Assembly (NCBI GenBank): GCA_030737875.1
Contig: CM060910.1
Location: forward strand, 246,172,427-246,236,426
From: Allium sativum
Taxonomy: Eukaryota > Streptophyta > Magnoliopsida > Asparagales > Amaryllidaceae
Reading direction: 5' to 3'
DNA length: 64,000 nucleotides
The notes beneath the pieces were generated by a model that had not been told where the DNA came from, searched no databases, and saw only the letters and a program-made list of their open reading frames with translations. Shown here piece by piece: positions 24,116-34,569 of this stretch; the stretch's first letter is position 1; each line of letters starts with the position of its first letter. A program made the translations under genes and the position numbers.

Positions 24116-25734
24116 ATGGTAGAAGCCGATAATCTTGCTAATGAAGAAACACCGCTCGCAAACCGCTTTGAAGTTGGTGAAAACTCAAAAAGCGGAACGA
24201 TGTAACCAAAAACGAATTAAAAGCCGCTATTGCCAACGTAAACAATCGAATGGATGCCTCTACTAAAGCGATGATGGAGAAACTTAATGCCATCCTTAAT
24301 GCTCGATCAAATCCAGCCCCTTCGAAAGTCCATGTTGATCTCGAAGAGAATGACAAATCGCCCACTTCCGATCAAAACCGTAACGACGACATGGAAGACG
24401 ATTTTGATTGGATGAGTGACATGGATGAAGCTAACGATGAAGAATTGAAATCGAAAGCCAAGAACCGTTCTGAAGTGAATGCTCGAAAGGTCACTAATCC
24501 TGTCAGGGGGGCACCTCCTCACCGAAAAGGCAAAGGGTCAAAGCTCTCTAATCGAGATCGAATGCCTAGATGGACATTTGGTAAGGAGCTCAACTTCACA
24601 GAGCGCCATAACACTGAAGAATACATCTCGGATATGATAGAACGACCCATGAAAAAGAATCAAGCTAACAAGGATGATGAAAGAGAATGGGACTTCTCTC
24701 CTGACAGGACTCCGTTCACTGAAACAGTCCTCGAAGCGGAATGTCCAAAGAAGTTCAATCCTCCTACTTTGCCTCCGTACAACGGCCTTGGTTATCCAAA
24801 CTACTTTCTATTCAAATAAGAGTGGCATATGAGTGCGGCTAAGGCGACTGATGAAATGAGATGCACGTATTTTCCTCTCTACTTAGAGGGTGCTGCATCA
24901 CTATGGTTCACGAAGATGCCACCTAAATCCATCGATCGGTTCTCTGACCTAACCAAAAAGTTCAAGGAACAGTTCCACTTGTATGCTACCAAATCCAAGG
25001 ACGCTATAACACTCTCAGCCATGGAGCAGAATCCAGGGGAGACTGTTAAAGCCTTCCTTATTCGATACAATGCCTTTTCTGAAGTTAGGAATCCACAGCC
25101 ACGTATAATTCTCATGCCTTTACTCGACGCAATAGACAAAACAAGCGAGTTCGGGAAATGGATAAAGACGACGGAACTGACTACGCTTGACAAGTTCTAT
25201 AAGAAAGCAGATGAGTACGTGAGAGTAGACGATGATCCTATACCTCTTCAGATAATTGGTGGTAACCAACTTCTAGAAGCTTCCAAAAGTGCGACTACTC
25301 AATCTAATCAGAAGTATACTTAGGGGCAGAAGCAAGCAAATGACAGGAACGACAACAAGGCTAATAAGAAGTTACACCTTCTTGATTCACCGGATCTAAC
25401 TCCTCTGAATGACACTCTTGAGAATATCTACCTTGCCACAAAGGATGCAGAAGATTATCCAAAGCCTTGATCAATGAAGATGAATGACCATCTATCCAAA
25501 TCTGGGAAGTTCTGCAGATTCCGTAATCAGCCGAGCTACAACACCAACGAGTGCAGGCACCTGATATCATTAATTGAAGAGCTGATTAGAAAGAACCGTT
25601 TGCAACAATATGTGAAGAATCCCCAAGGTGGAAATCCTTCTGCAACCCCCCAGGGGAAAGGGGCATCAAATGACCAATCCGGTCCAAGCAACGTAGCTTC
25701 TGCTCACACTATTCCAAGGCTGATAATCAACTGA
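24116..25734 (+). pseudogene. Tat-C gag relic
   Basis: Starts at the ATG at 24116 and is broken by a frameshift near 24205 and by stops at 24817 and 25321. The retrotrans_gag capsid region lies at 24829-25250 (LWFTKMPPKSIDRFSDLTKK, FKEQFHLYATKSKD, MEQNPGETVKAFLIRYNAF, DKTSEFGKWIKT). The N-terminal part (24250-24819) is acidic and ends with the NPPTLPPYNGLGYPNYFLFK-like lead-in. The zinc-knuckle-like segment near 25495-25560 reads CRFRNQPSYNTNECRHL: both Cys remain but the His ligands are lost, whereas Tat-F shows the opposite pattern. The frame stops right after PRLIIN (25731), where the protease begins in Tat-F, marking the pol deletion. Confidence 0.82.
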
Positions 25735-26111
25735 CGACCATTGTTGATGATCTCATATCTGCGGCTCGGAATAAGTGATAATTATCGTCTTTACTTTACT
25801 CTATGCATTACATTACTCTTTGCAATGTTTTACTTTCCTGTAAAAAGTCTATAATAGTTGACATGCATTGTATGGAACAAGAGTATTACTAATGAAATGT
25901 TACCTGCTTGTGCAAATCTCTGACTTGCAAAATATACACAAAAATTAGTTAAAAGACGATTTTCTCATTGCAGGCTATTTCTTAGGCCATTTTTTCCTCA
26001 AGATCCAACCAAATGAAACAACCCCGATAATACTAACTCAACATCGATCAAGGAAGTCCCAATGAATCAAATGGCAGATAGAGCAGCAACTGGTCACAGA
26101 TCCAAAAAACT
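25735..26111 (+). other. Tat-C non-coding segment after the pol deletion
   Basis: AT-rich with no reading frame. It resembles the post-integrase segment of Tat-F (57085-57200) in the run of TTTTACTTTCCTGTAAAAAG-like and TGCATTGTATGG-like words, so the deletion joined the gag end to post-pol DNA. Confidence 0.45.
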
Positions 26112-26660
26112 TAATCCAAAGATTCACTGGAATCCGTAAGCGCGAAACGAAGCACGGGAGTTCATTATACGTGAAACAAAGCGTGGGAGTTCGTAAGCGC
26201 GGGGCGATGCAACCCACCAAAGGTTCGCTGGAACCCGTAAGCGCAAAATGAAGTGCATGAGTTCACTAAGCGTGGAACGAAGCATGGGAGTTCGTAAGTG
26301 CTGGGCGATGCAACCCACCAAAGGTTCGCTGGAATCCGTAAGAGCGAAACAAAGTGCGGGAGTTTATTATACGTGAAACGAAGCATGGGAGTTCGTAAAC
26401 GCGGGGCGATGCAACCCACCAAAGGTTCGCTGGAATCCGTAAGCACAAAACGAAGCGCAGGAGTTCACTATATGTGAAACGAAGCATGGGAGTTCGTAAG
26501 CATAGGGCGATGCAATCCACCAAAGGTTCGCTGGAATTCGTTGTGCGAAATGAAGAGTTGGAGTTCACTGTAAGTGAAACGAAGCGTGGAAGTTCGTAGC
26601 GCGGAGCCATGCAACCCTCACCACAAAGAACGTTGGAGTTCGCAATGCGAAACGATGCGA
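26112..26660 (+). repeat. 101-bp tandem array in Tat-C 3' region
   Basis: GGGCGATGCAACCCACCAAA recurs at 26202, 26303, 26404 and 26505 (exact 101-bp period), with a decayed fifth copy near 26603. Each unit also holds GGTTCGCTGGAATCCGTAAG and several GTGAAACGAAGC / GGGAGTTCGTAAG sub-repeats. Long open frames on the minus strand here are products of the repeat, not genes. Confidence 0.92.
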
Positions 26661-27399
26661 TAACCAAAAATCCTCTCCATAGGAGAAATCAGTAACATTC
26701 AATGAACTCTATCATGTCGATTCAGTCGACAAGAGAAGACAAAACGCTGAATTAAAGCAGCCACTCCAAAACACGGGGCATTCAACAGAGTCTTCAATTT
26801 TAGAATTGATTGACGAGACTAACATTGGGCTATGAAAAACCTTTTTCCATGGTGAAGAAATAAAAATGGCCTCCTAAACTGGAGCACCAATAATCAGAAC
26901 CTCTCCGAGAAGAAGCAAAAACAAGCCACAACTACGAATTTTGTAAATATGAAACATCGTGCAAGTCAGTTAGAATGACATCACTTGAAATCCACAGTCG
27001 AGTTATAACGACTAGTTGATCTTAAGTGTCAACACGAATCCAAGTTAGAGTGTCGTGTTTTTGCAGACAATATTCAACAGATTTTAAATCATTGAATAAA
27101 ACAAGTCTATGAAAACACTTCATTCAATGGAAATTCATCGTACCTAAATGATTAACTGACTAATCTGATGTTGATTTGGGCAGTCGATAACAAATTATTA
27201 GCCCAAAAAATATACAATGTTTTTGTAAAACAGGTTGTAGCGGTGGAAAATAGCCCGAGTGAAAACCAAGGCAATCAAACCCTAGTAGAACATTGTTAAA
27301 CAACAGATTATGAAATTCAAAATTGAAGCATCTACCAATAACAGATGCAAGTTTCATATCAGATCAAACAAGCCAAAAGATGTCAATAATAAGTTCATT
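26661..27399 (+). other. Tat-C post-array non-coding region
   Basis: About 740 bases without a convincing frame. Positions 27060-27150 (AATGAAACAAG, AAAACACT, AAATTCATC words) align with Tat-F 58110-58205. No counterpart of Tat-F's antisense gene is present. Confidence 0.5.
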
Positions 27400-27449
27400 T
27401 CGAAGCCCGCAATTTCCATAAGCAAAAAATAAAAGCTTCGAGGGGTAAA
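27400..27449 (+). promoter_or_regulatory. Tat-C hairpin and polypurine tract before the 3' LTR
   Basis: TCGAAGC (27400-27406) pairs with GCTTCGA (27435-27441) around a 28-base A-rich loop, and the 3' arm runs straight into the purine tract GAGGGGTAAA that abuts the LTR start at 27450. The same arrangement with a different stem occurs in Tat-F. Confidence 0.6.
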
Positions 27450-29853
27450 TGTTAACCCCGTTGTTAAAATGCGATTCGAAATTGTGAAGTACGTACGGAT
27501 GTTGACACGCGGCTTCATTTAGTCCGTGATTTCATTTAGCCCACGCTCCAATTAGCTCGTGCCTTTAGTTGCGTCACATTCCAAATCTTTAGCTCGTCCG
27601 GTATTTGGGTCGTGTGGCATGCTTTATACCATTATCAAGTGCTCCATTAGCTCGTTCCAAAAAAAAAGCTAAGTCCGCCAAAGACTTTAGCTCGCGCGCA
27701 CTATTTAGTCTGCAAATTTTGGATTGCTAACACGCAATTGGCTAGAGCCTTTAGTTGAGTCACATTCCAGAGCTTTAGCACATCTGTTATTTGGGTCGTG
27801 TCCTTTATCTCGCGAGATTCAGGTCGTACACACCAACAAGGCAGTTAGACCACCCACACTTCGTTAGTTCGTGATCATCATGTTTAGGTCATTCTGCATC
27901 CTCTTTAGGTCGTTGACATGAATCTTCAGCATGGTCCGGTCATCAGCATGACATCAGAATAATGAGCTAAGTTGCATGTCATTCTCACGGCCCAAAGGAA
28001 GCTCATCATGATCTAAAAGCAAGGAGAAACTTCAATGTGTTTAAAGCTTTTTCATATGATCAAGCATACGTGGAAGATAAGGAATGGTTTGGGCATTATA
28101 TTGATATGTGAAACATATCAAGCTTTTCACATCTCTAGGGTCGCTCAACATATATCTGAGTCATTACCACGTCATCAAGATTGGAGTCATTGGCAACATA
28201 ACAACACTTTGTTTCGGATAATTTAGGACGGTGAGTCCATTCAGGTTTTTTTAGAACGTCCACAGTATGTGGTAGTCATTTGGGTTCAAAGTGCATGCCA
28301 TGTCAGCAAGGATCACGTTAAGTTCAGCAGGCCATGAATTGAGTGCAGACTTAAATGATGAAGTCATGCATAAGCCACATTCAAGCAGTCTGTAGGTTGG
28401 TTCATCTTGATATGCATGACAGGCTGATAAGCATAAGAGTTTTGGGCATTTTCGGTTAACACGTAATGCACCTTAGCATGCCATGTGGCATTATTTTTAA
28501 TCACATTGGTTTTCCTTATCCCGTGAAGACCATCCAGCTTGTAGCTGTGAACCATGATACCAGTAACATTTTAGGTCGCCAAATATAGAAGGTATCAACA
28601 ACCTGTGCATTGAAGAAATCACATGTACGGATATGATGTTAGTTTGTGAGAACATGGTAATAGCATAAAGTTTTGACCAACATTATTTTTGGCTTGCAAA
28701 TTTCCTTTAACCCGCAACAGCCAGACAGTGGAACACTTTAACACGTTCTCTGTATCAAACATTTTGGACCGCAACATGTTTTTTAGTCCGCAAAAGAGGC
28801 TTTAACAAGTGGAGGGGTGTTTGGATCGTGATGTTTTTAAGGTCGCTCCAGGATACCTTTTAGCCCGCAGATCTCTCTTTTAACCCACGAGAGCTTTGGC
28901 TCATTCCAAATGACAAGTTTTTAGGTCGTTCAAGACTAGAACCATGTACAGTTGTACACATTTTAACACGCACCAATGATTAATGCTTTAAACCATGGAT
29001 GTTGATCCCTCACATGATTTTTTGTCCGCAATATTCTTTTTGGGTTGCCTCACATTTGTGTTAAAACACTGGGACGTTGTCTTCTTTTAGATCGTTCCTT
29101 ATCTTAGGTCATTTGCAACTTAAAGGTACCGAACGACCTAGAGCATCGTATGTGCAGTTACAGGTTTTCCACTCACCCTAAGCTTCAACTATAAGTACCC
29201 CTCATATTTCACGTGAAAGGGGGGGGGGGGGATTCATTCCTACAAGGAGGTGCCATCAAATTCCAGGCTCCATTCCAACTTCGTTAATGGATTCCATGGA
29301 TCATGCAAATCTTCTCCAACTTCATGCGGATCAAATCCATTCCTATGATCATTGAAGCTATATCCAATTGGATTAAAGCTCTTTGAATCTTATTCATACT
29401 ACATAAGAAAGCTCTCCAACATCATTACAAGCAATCTCGAATCTTCTCCAACTCTCGAAACTCGGATCTAAGCACCAAATTCTACCAAATCATGGAAAAA
29501 CACAAGAACGCATAAGTGGTCAAGGATTAATACATCTACCATTGCAAAGCACGTGATCTCTTCCATTCGTTTGCTGAATTCAAGTGAATTAGATCATAAA
29601 AAGAGTGAAAAGAGAGGAGAATGAGAAATGAATGTAAAGAGTGAATTCATGAATGTTGTAAGCAATATACCGTAATGAGAATTGATTGAGAAGTGGACGT
29701 AGATTCGTTTAGAATTGAACCACTATAAAAATTCCTTTGTCTACATTTTACGCATTTTATTTTTAATTACGTGGTTCCACATTTTAGTCTTACCGAATCG
29801 GTGAAGTGCATTGTTTGCACCTTTGGTGTTGAAGTCGAATTTCGGTTTCAACA
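27450..29853 (+). repeat. Tat-C 3' LTR
   Basis: 2404 bases, colinear with the 5' LTR. It differs by scattered substitutions, by a weakened TATA (29190-29197) and by a run of 13 G at 29219-29231, where the 5' LTR has only GTGGGG. It is followed by the target duplication ATAAC. Confidence 0.88.
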
Positions 29854-30156
29854 ATAACACTCAACCCCTATTGGTGGAAATCAGGAGAACCCATATGGAC
29901 CCCCCTCGTTTCCACCGAGACTGAGTGTTATGCTACAAATTCGCACTTTTATTAGATGGAGTTGTTTTCGTCTAGTTTTGTTTGGGTCTTGATCTCTTCT
30001 AAAAAACAAATCGATGTTCTCTATTTTGTTTCCATCTGTTTATATTTCCAGCTTTTCCCCAAAATCAAAATCAAACGATTTAAAAACCGCTCCCCAGTTT
30101 CCTTTTGTTAATTCCAAAACAATTCCTCTAAAATCCTACAATATTGAATTGCAGCC

Positions 30157-30330
30157 GTGTTCGAAGACTTCGGGACTTGCGAATTAGGGATTTTGATGAC
30201 CAAAGGGGTTGTCCAGGTCGACGTTACGTGGTTCAACATGAAGCTAGGGCTGAACTTGGGGTTGCTTCAGAAGGCCAGTGCGTGTTTCAAGGACTTCGCG
30301 ATAGAAAGCGCGAACTTCCCTGAAGCTTGA
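30157..30330 (+). other. 57-codon open frame, unrecognised, in the right half of the TIR element
   Basis: After an acceptor-like TTGAATTGCAG the frame from GTG at 30157 to TGA at 30328 is open and noticeably richer in G+C than its surroundings (contains GVVQVDVTWFNMKLGLNLGL). It could be a captured host exon, as DNA transposons often carry. I do not recognise the family, and another frame is also open over most of it. Confidence 0.25.
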
Positions 30331-30824
30331 AGTTGACCAGACACTCACGATTGCAACGAAATTGGAAAGGGGATCTTAAGCGCGTAATTCGACAAAATGG
30401 TTCGAATGAATTTGGACTGGAAATTGCTTGGCTAAGGTATATTATAGTGAGTTCTTGTGTGATTTCTTGTTGGATTCTGGAGAGTTTGCTTTGAATATGC
30501 TTTAGATTTTGGTTTGCTTTTCAGTTTGGTATTCTGAGTAGTGGATGTCCTTGTGTCTTGGAGTATGTTCAATGTTTGCTTGTAGTATTTTGAGGATTGG
30601 ATGATCTCCTGTAGTTTAACCTTCTGCTACTGTGTTTGTAGTATTTTAAGTTTAGTTGTTGACTTGTTGGCCCCTTCTAGCCTCGAAGGCTGGCTCCGCC
30701 ACTAGACTATCCATTTCTTTGTTTAATTTTATGAATATTTATTGTACGGTTCTACAGAGATACTGAAATCTCTTAAAAAAGAGTGCTGAAATAATCAATC
30801 ATACGAATTTTATCCTAGTTAGTA

Positions 30825-31377
30825 ATGAATAGAACCAGCAACAATGTTCGACGACAAAAACAAAGCTCAGAAATTAGCAAAGAACGAAGCTCAGGAATTA
30901 GCAAAGAAGAGGACAGTGAGCTTATAACTCATGATCAAAGCGACCATGAGGAAGGAGCACATGGGAATGACTACAATAATCCATTAAATGATGATAGCAC
31001 GAGCATCGGAAATCTCATGAACTAGAATTCTAATAACACTGAGAAGCTTAGTTGGCAAAAAGAGGATGAACTTATCTTTAAGCTTGAAGATGCATTGTGT
31101 CATAGGAAATGGGACCTGGCTGAGTTCTTGGTCATGAGAAGTAGCACGCATGTGTTGAATGAGGCACTTTGCTTGTCTCTTGGCTCCATATGGTTTTTTA
31201 GCACGCATGAAGAATTGAATGAGCTTACAACTTTGGTTAAAAAAAGGGTATCGTCTGGCGCATTTGATTTCTAGGCAGCATCTATAATCTCATCACTTAT
31301 TGCTACGCATGTTGCTGCTTGGCAAAGTGGGACATTGAGCTTTGGGTGGTTAGAGACGTTTGTAGACCGATGGTATG
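30825..31377 (+). pseudogene. Unrecognised protein-coding exon remnant
   Basis: From ATG at 30825 a single frame runs about 185 codons to GACCGATG/GTATGC, a plausible splice donor near 31373, interrupted only by two TAG stops (31023 and 31274). The N-terminus is polar and acidic (SKEEDSELITHDQSDHEEG); the rest looks like a helical globular domain (EDELIFKLEDALCHRKWDLA, LSLGSIWFFSTHEELNELTT, ISSLIATHVAAWQSGTLSFG). I cannot assign a family. Lack of transposon motifs suggests a host gene piece. Confidence 0.45.
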
Positions 31378-31386
31378 CAATATATT

Positions 31387-31423
31387 CACATGCACGTGCA
31401 CACATACGTGCACACACACACGC
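31387..31423. repeat. CA-rich microsatellite
   Basis: Mixed ACATGCACGTGCACACATAC and (CA)n tract in what looks like intronic sequence. A similar GT/GC tract lies at 33703-33745. Confidence 0.8.
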
Positions 31424-32535
31424 TTCATTATAACTAGCATGAACAATGTACTACTCTTGACAAATCGTTTTGCTCTGAACTAACTTCCAAGTGGGGATTG
31501 AATAGCCATAGAATATTCTAACATGCAGTTTACATCCTCATACAAAAGTTTATAATTGTGCACTTCTTTGCATGGTATTGTTTAGTACTTCACATCTTGA
31601 TTTAAGAAAAAGCAGTCATATATTTTGGACATTCTTTTTTATATTGCTAGTGTGTAGTTTAATCTCATACTTATTTCCCATTTTGAGGGACAAAGGTAGC
31701 GTATGCGTCTATATCATATGCAAAAATACTAAACAGACCGAATGATTGTCGGTCTAAAACTGCAAAAAAGAAGGAAAATGCGGACGCCCTACCCACAATA
31801 TCGAATGAATTTACAGTTTTACTTCCATGCATTAAATATTTTGTACTGATTCGCATTTCTAGACCGATTTTTAGTCGGTTGTCTAGCACAGTTCTATCAT
31901 ATGACATCATGTAGACAAATTATATTGACCTGATTGGTTTGCTGCTAAAACATTATATTTTATTTATTCATGTATAGGATGTTCTTTAGATGCGAGTATT
32001 AGATATAGGACTACATTAACCTCTGTTTCTTTACTTCCACAGAGCTTCCCTTCTTGCATTGTCAGTTCATCAGTTGTTGATTTAAACCAACAATTTTTTC
32101 TTCTAATTTGATATCAGTTCCGTTTCGTTGGAGTTTCCTTTGTTTCAAACCGACCTTTCATCTTTTGATTTCTTAAAACCATAATGTTTTTCAATTAAAG
32201 CAAAAGCCTTTCTACTTAACTTGACAAAATGACACCTAAGTCAAATAAGTTGAGGAAGCACGTATAGAATAGACCATGTATGTTACAACAACTGCATATC
32301 CTGTAGTTTAAGAAGAAAGTTTGAAGAGTTAATAGTACAGATCAAGTTAGTAACTTTCATTCCCCCAACTTAAGAAAGTGCTAATGCACTATTTTTTAAT
32401 GTAGACTTATCCTAGCTTAGACATTTTCTTAATTGCATACCCAACAATTCAGCAATTTGAGGGTCGACATAACTGTAATTAGTAAATTAGATCTATGTTA
32501 TTGGAATTGTATTAAATGATAAATATTTCTTATCA
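31424..32535. other. Intron-like AT-rich stretch with two short hairpins
   Basis: No gene recognised. AGACCGA...TCGGTCT (about 31736-31757) and GACCGATTTTTAGTCGGT (about 31862-31880) are small palindromes of one shared word, possibly the ends of a decayed MITE. Confidence 0.4.
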
Positions 32536-33585
32536 GTAACCGTTATGAAAGCCCTGATAATGGAATTGCAAGCCGTGTTTGAAGCCGAGTTGTTCTTACT
32601 TTGAAGAAGAAGAAAAATATTGCTTTGTCAGGGTACTTCAAAAGTGGCGAGTTGAGTTATTCCTTGAGTGGTGATTATCTGAATATTATATCACGATTTC
32701 ACATAACATTTGTAATGCATGAACTCTTAATGAATTACTACATTCTATATCGCATTCTCAGATCACGACCTGTTCTGTGGTTAAAGCAATAACATAAACT
32801 AGAAACAATGCTAAGAGCTAGCCATGATTGGCATAAATTCAAACATCATTGATAGGAATCAAACAATCAACTCAGAGAAAAATGCTCACAGTTGGCAGTC
32901 ACTTGATTTTCATCTTTCTGGTTATTGTTGTACCATTAGATATTAACCCGTTTTATAATTTCTTTTTAAATCTAACATTTCATGTACCTTTTAATACTCA
33001 AGGTAAGTTGGATATATGGCTTAGTTATAAATACCAATACAAGAAACTTGATAAGTGTTTTTTCCTCTACGTTAATATGAGCCAATAAGGATAGGGTGGA
33101 AATAATATTCCTAAAAGTATCGCACTTTAAACCAATGGGTTTCGTCCATCTCGTGAAGAACGTAATGCCAATGAAGTTTTAAGCAAAAAAGGGGGTCGAC
33201 AGGCGGTTGAATTTCACAGGTTGGGCAGTGATGTGGATTAAGGAGCACCAAGGAAGCGATAATCTTCCAAAAATGTTCACTGCACCCAAAATCCAATTAC
33301 AATTACCAACATTCAAAACCTTCTTGGACCTAGCTGAAAATCTACTCACTGTATGTGATTTTGCAAAAGCTTTATGTGGGGCATGTATGTCTCTTATTAT
33401 TCACTCATGTTCTCTTTATCAGGTTTGGGCGTCTGATACATCAGCTGCTGCTTTTAGAGGTTTGTTAATAAATTGGTGCAAAAGGTAGCTAACAATATGA
33501 ATTATTGCATTTTAGAAGCTTCTCAGTATGACTGTGCAGAAGTTGTTTGCATGTTATTGCAGGTTAGTAGTTTTTTTCTTTATCT
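32536..33585 (+). pseudogene. Further exon-like fragments of an unrecognised gene
   Basis: Three stretches read like coding exons bounded by AG/GT. First, 32536-32665 (YESPDNGIASRV, stop, SRVVLTLKKKKNIALSGYFK). Second, about 33265-33420 (MFTAPKIQLQLPTFKTFLDL, AENLLTVCDFAKALCGACMS). Third, about 33455-33566 (VNKLVQKVANNMNYCILEAS, QYDCAEVVCMLLQ followed by GTTAGT). With 30825-31377 they may be one degraded host gene of at least four exons. Family unknown. Confidence 0.35.
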
Positions 33586-33779
33586 TTGATTGGACATTAT
33601 TTATACTATTAAATCTACTTTAATCAGCAATGAGATCTGTAAAATAAATGTTTAAAATTGGATGTTACTTTTTGTACTCACATGCAAAGAGGATATTTGT
33701 GTGTTCGCAAATATATGTGTGTTTGTGTGTGTGCGCACACGCACAAGATCTCTGAATGAGATTTCTGTAGTAAATGTAA

Positions 33780-33950
33780 TTATGGTAATTGATTTCTGTA
33801 GTAGATTGTAACTTCAAAAAAATGTTGATAGCCAAGTGAAACTTTATTTAAGCAGAACATCGATTTTAATGTCGTAGAGGTTTGAACTCATGACCTCTAG
33901 AAATTACGTCTAAACCGTCATACCACTAAACAGTCGAGGCAGTTAAATTT
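33780..33950 (-). repeat. tRNA-derived SINE-like sequence
   Basis: Read on the minus strand from about 33945: TTTAGTGGTATGACGG resembles an RNA polymerase III A box, and about 35 bases on GAGTTCAAACC matches a B box. No tRNA cloverleaf is complete, so this is more likely a SINE head or decayed tRNA pseudogene, with the body continuing leftward to about 33780. Target duplications not located. Confidence 0.45.
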
Positions 33951-34569
33951 TTAAATTAAAATTGGATTATAATAGTGAGTCGTTCATTTACGGATTTATA
34001 CTATGTCTATGCATGCTTAGATGCTAAACTTTTTGCTTTATATTAAATGTTAAATAACATTTGAGAATGCAAAAGCATCAATTTTTTTCCCTGGCTATAA
34101 GTGTGTTTAAAATGGATTTTGATGCTTACTTTCTACATTTAAACCTTTATTTTTCCTATGTTTTTATAGTAGTCAATAAAACTTGAGTTATATATTCAAA
34201 TGAATATCTTGGTATTTTCTACTGGTTGTTTTTCTCAATTGTGGTTTTAATTTAGCTTAATTTGGAATTTTGAGAATCGAACCAAAATGGGAGATATGCG
34301 ACTCAAAATGAGATCCAAAGAGTAAGATTTTTTTTTTGAAACAATAAATGTTTATGCATCAACAACAAATACGCCACTAATCCCAATCAAGTTGAGTTCG
34401 ATAAGAGTTAGAACCCAAAACCAAATAACCAAGTCAATTTAAATGTAATAATAATAACAAGATATTTAAAGATGAAAATATAAATAAAGGAAAATAATTA
34501 TACAAATAATAATAATAAGTAAATAAAAACCAAAGTTATGATGATAATGATAGTAATAACGAAGACTAA
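33951..34569. other. AT-rich DNA upstream of element D
   Basis: About 620 bases rich in AATAAT words (34440-34570) and without a recognisable gene. The last five bases before D, ACTAA, would be its left target duplication; the partner lies outside the window. Confidence 0.5.

Larger units (their letters stand above)
21593..29853 (+). mobile_element. Tat-C: gag-only, pol-less Tat-lineage LTR retrotransposon
   Basis: A complete LTR element: 5' LTR 21593-23974, 3' LTR 27450-29853, both TGTTAACC...TTTCAACA, with a perfect 5-bp target duplication ATAAC (21588-21592 and 29854-29858). A PBS-like site follows the 5' LTR and a PPT precedes the 3' LTR. Between them are only a broken gag (24116-25734) and a non-coding 3' segment with a 101-bp tandem array. 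Pol is missing, so mobilisation would have needed an autonomous partner. Stretches of the 3' segment (about 27060-27150) resemble Tat-F at 58110-58205, placing both in one lineage. Confidence 0.85.
20683..30705. mobile_element. Old TIR element (CAGGGGCGGATCC ends) hosting two later insertions
   Basis: The left end reads CAGGGGCGGATCCAA at 20683; the right end read in reverse is CTAGTGGCGGAGCCAG, ending at 30705. Flanks AGTATCCGT (20674-20682) and ACTATCCAT (30706-30714) match at 7 of 9 positions, compatible with a decayed 8-9 bp target duplication (hAT or Mutator-like). Removing the hAT MITE and Tat-C leaves about 1.2 kb. The right half (29859-30682) carries a short open frame of unknown origin. 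Superfamily uncertain. Confidence 0.5.

Noticed and set aside
24138..25193. Minus-strand frames across Tat-C gag
   Set aside because: Shadows of gag on the other strand.
26038..26667. Overlapping minus-strand frames with repeated FQRTFGGLHRPALTNSH-like peptides
   Set aside because: They are translations of the 101-bp tandem array (not a multiple of three, so frames rotate) and have no independent start or domain.
33870..33945. Functional tRNA gene
   Set aside because: Only A- and B-box-like words are present; acceptor and anticodon stems do not form.
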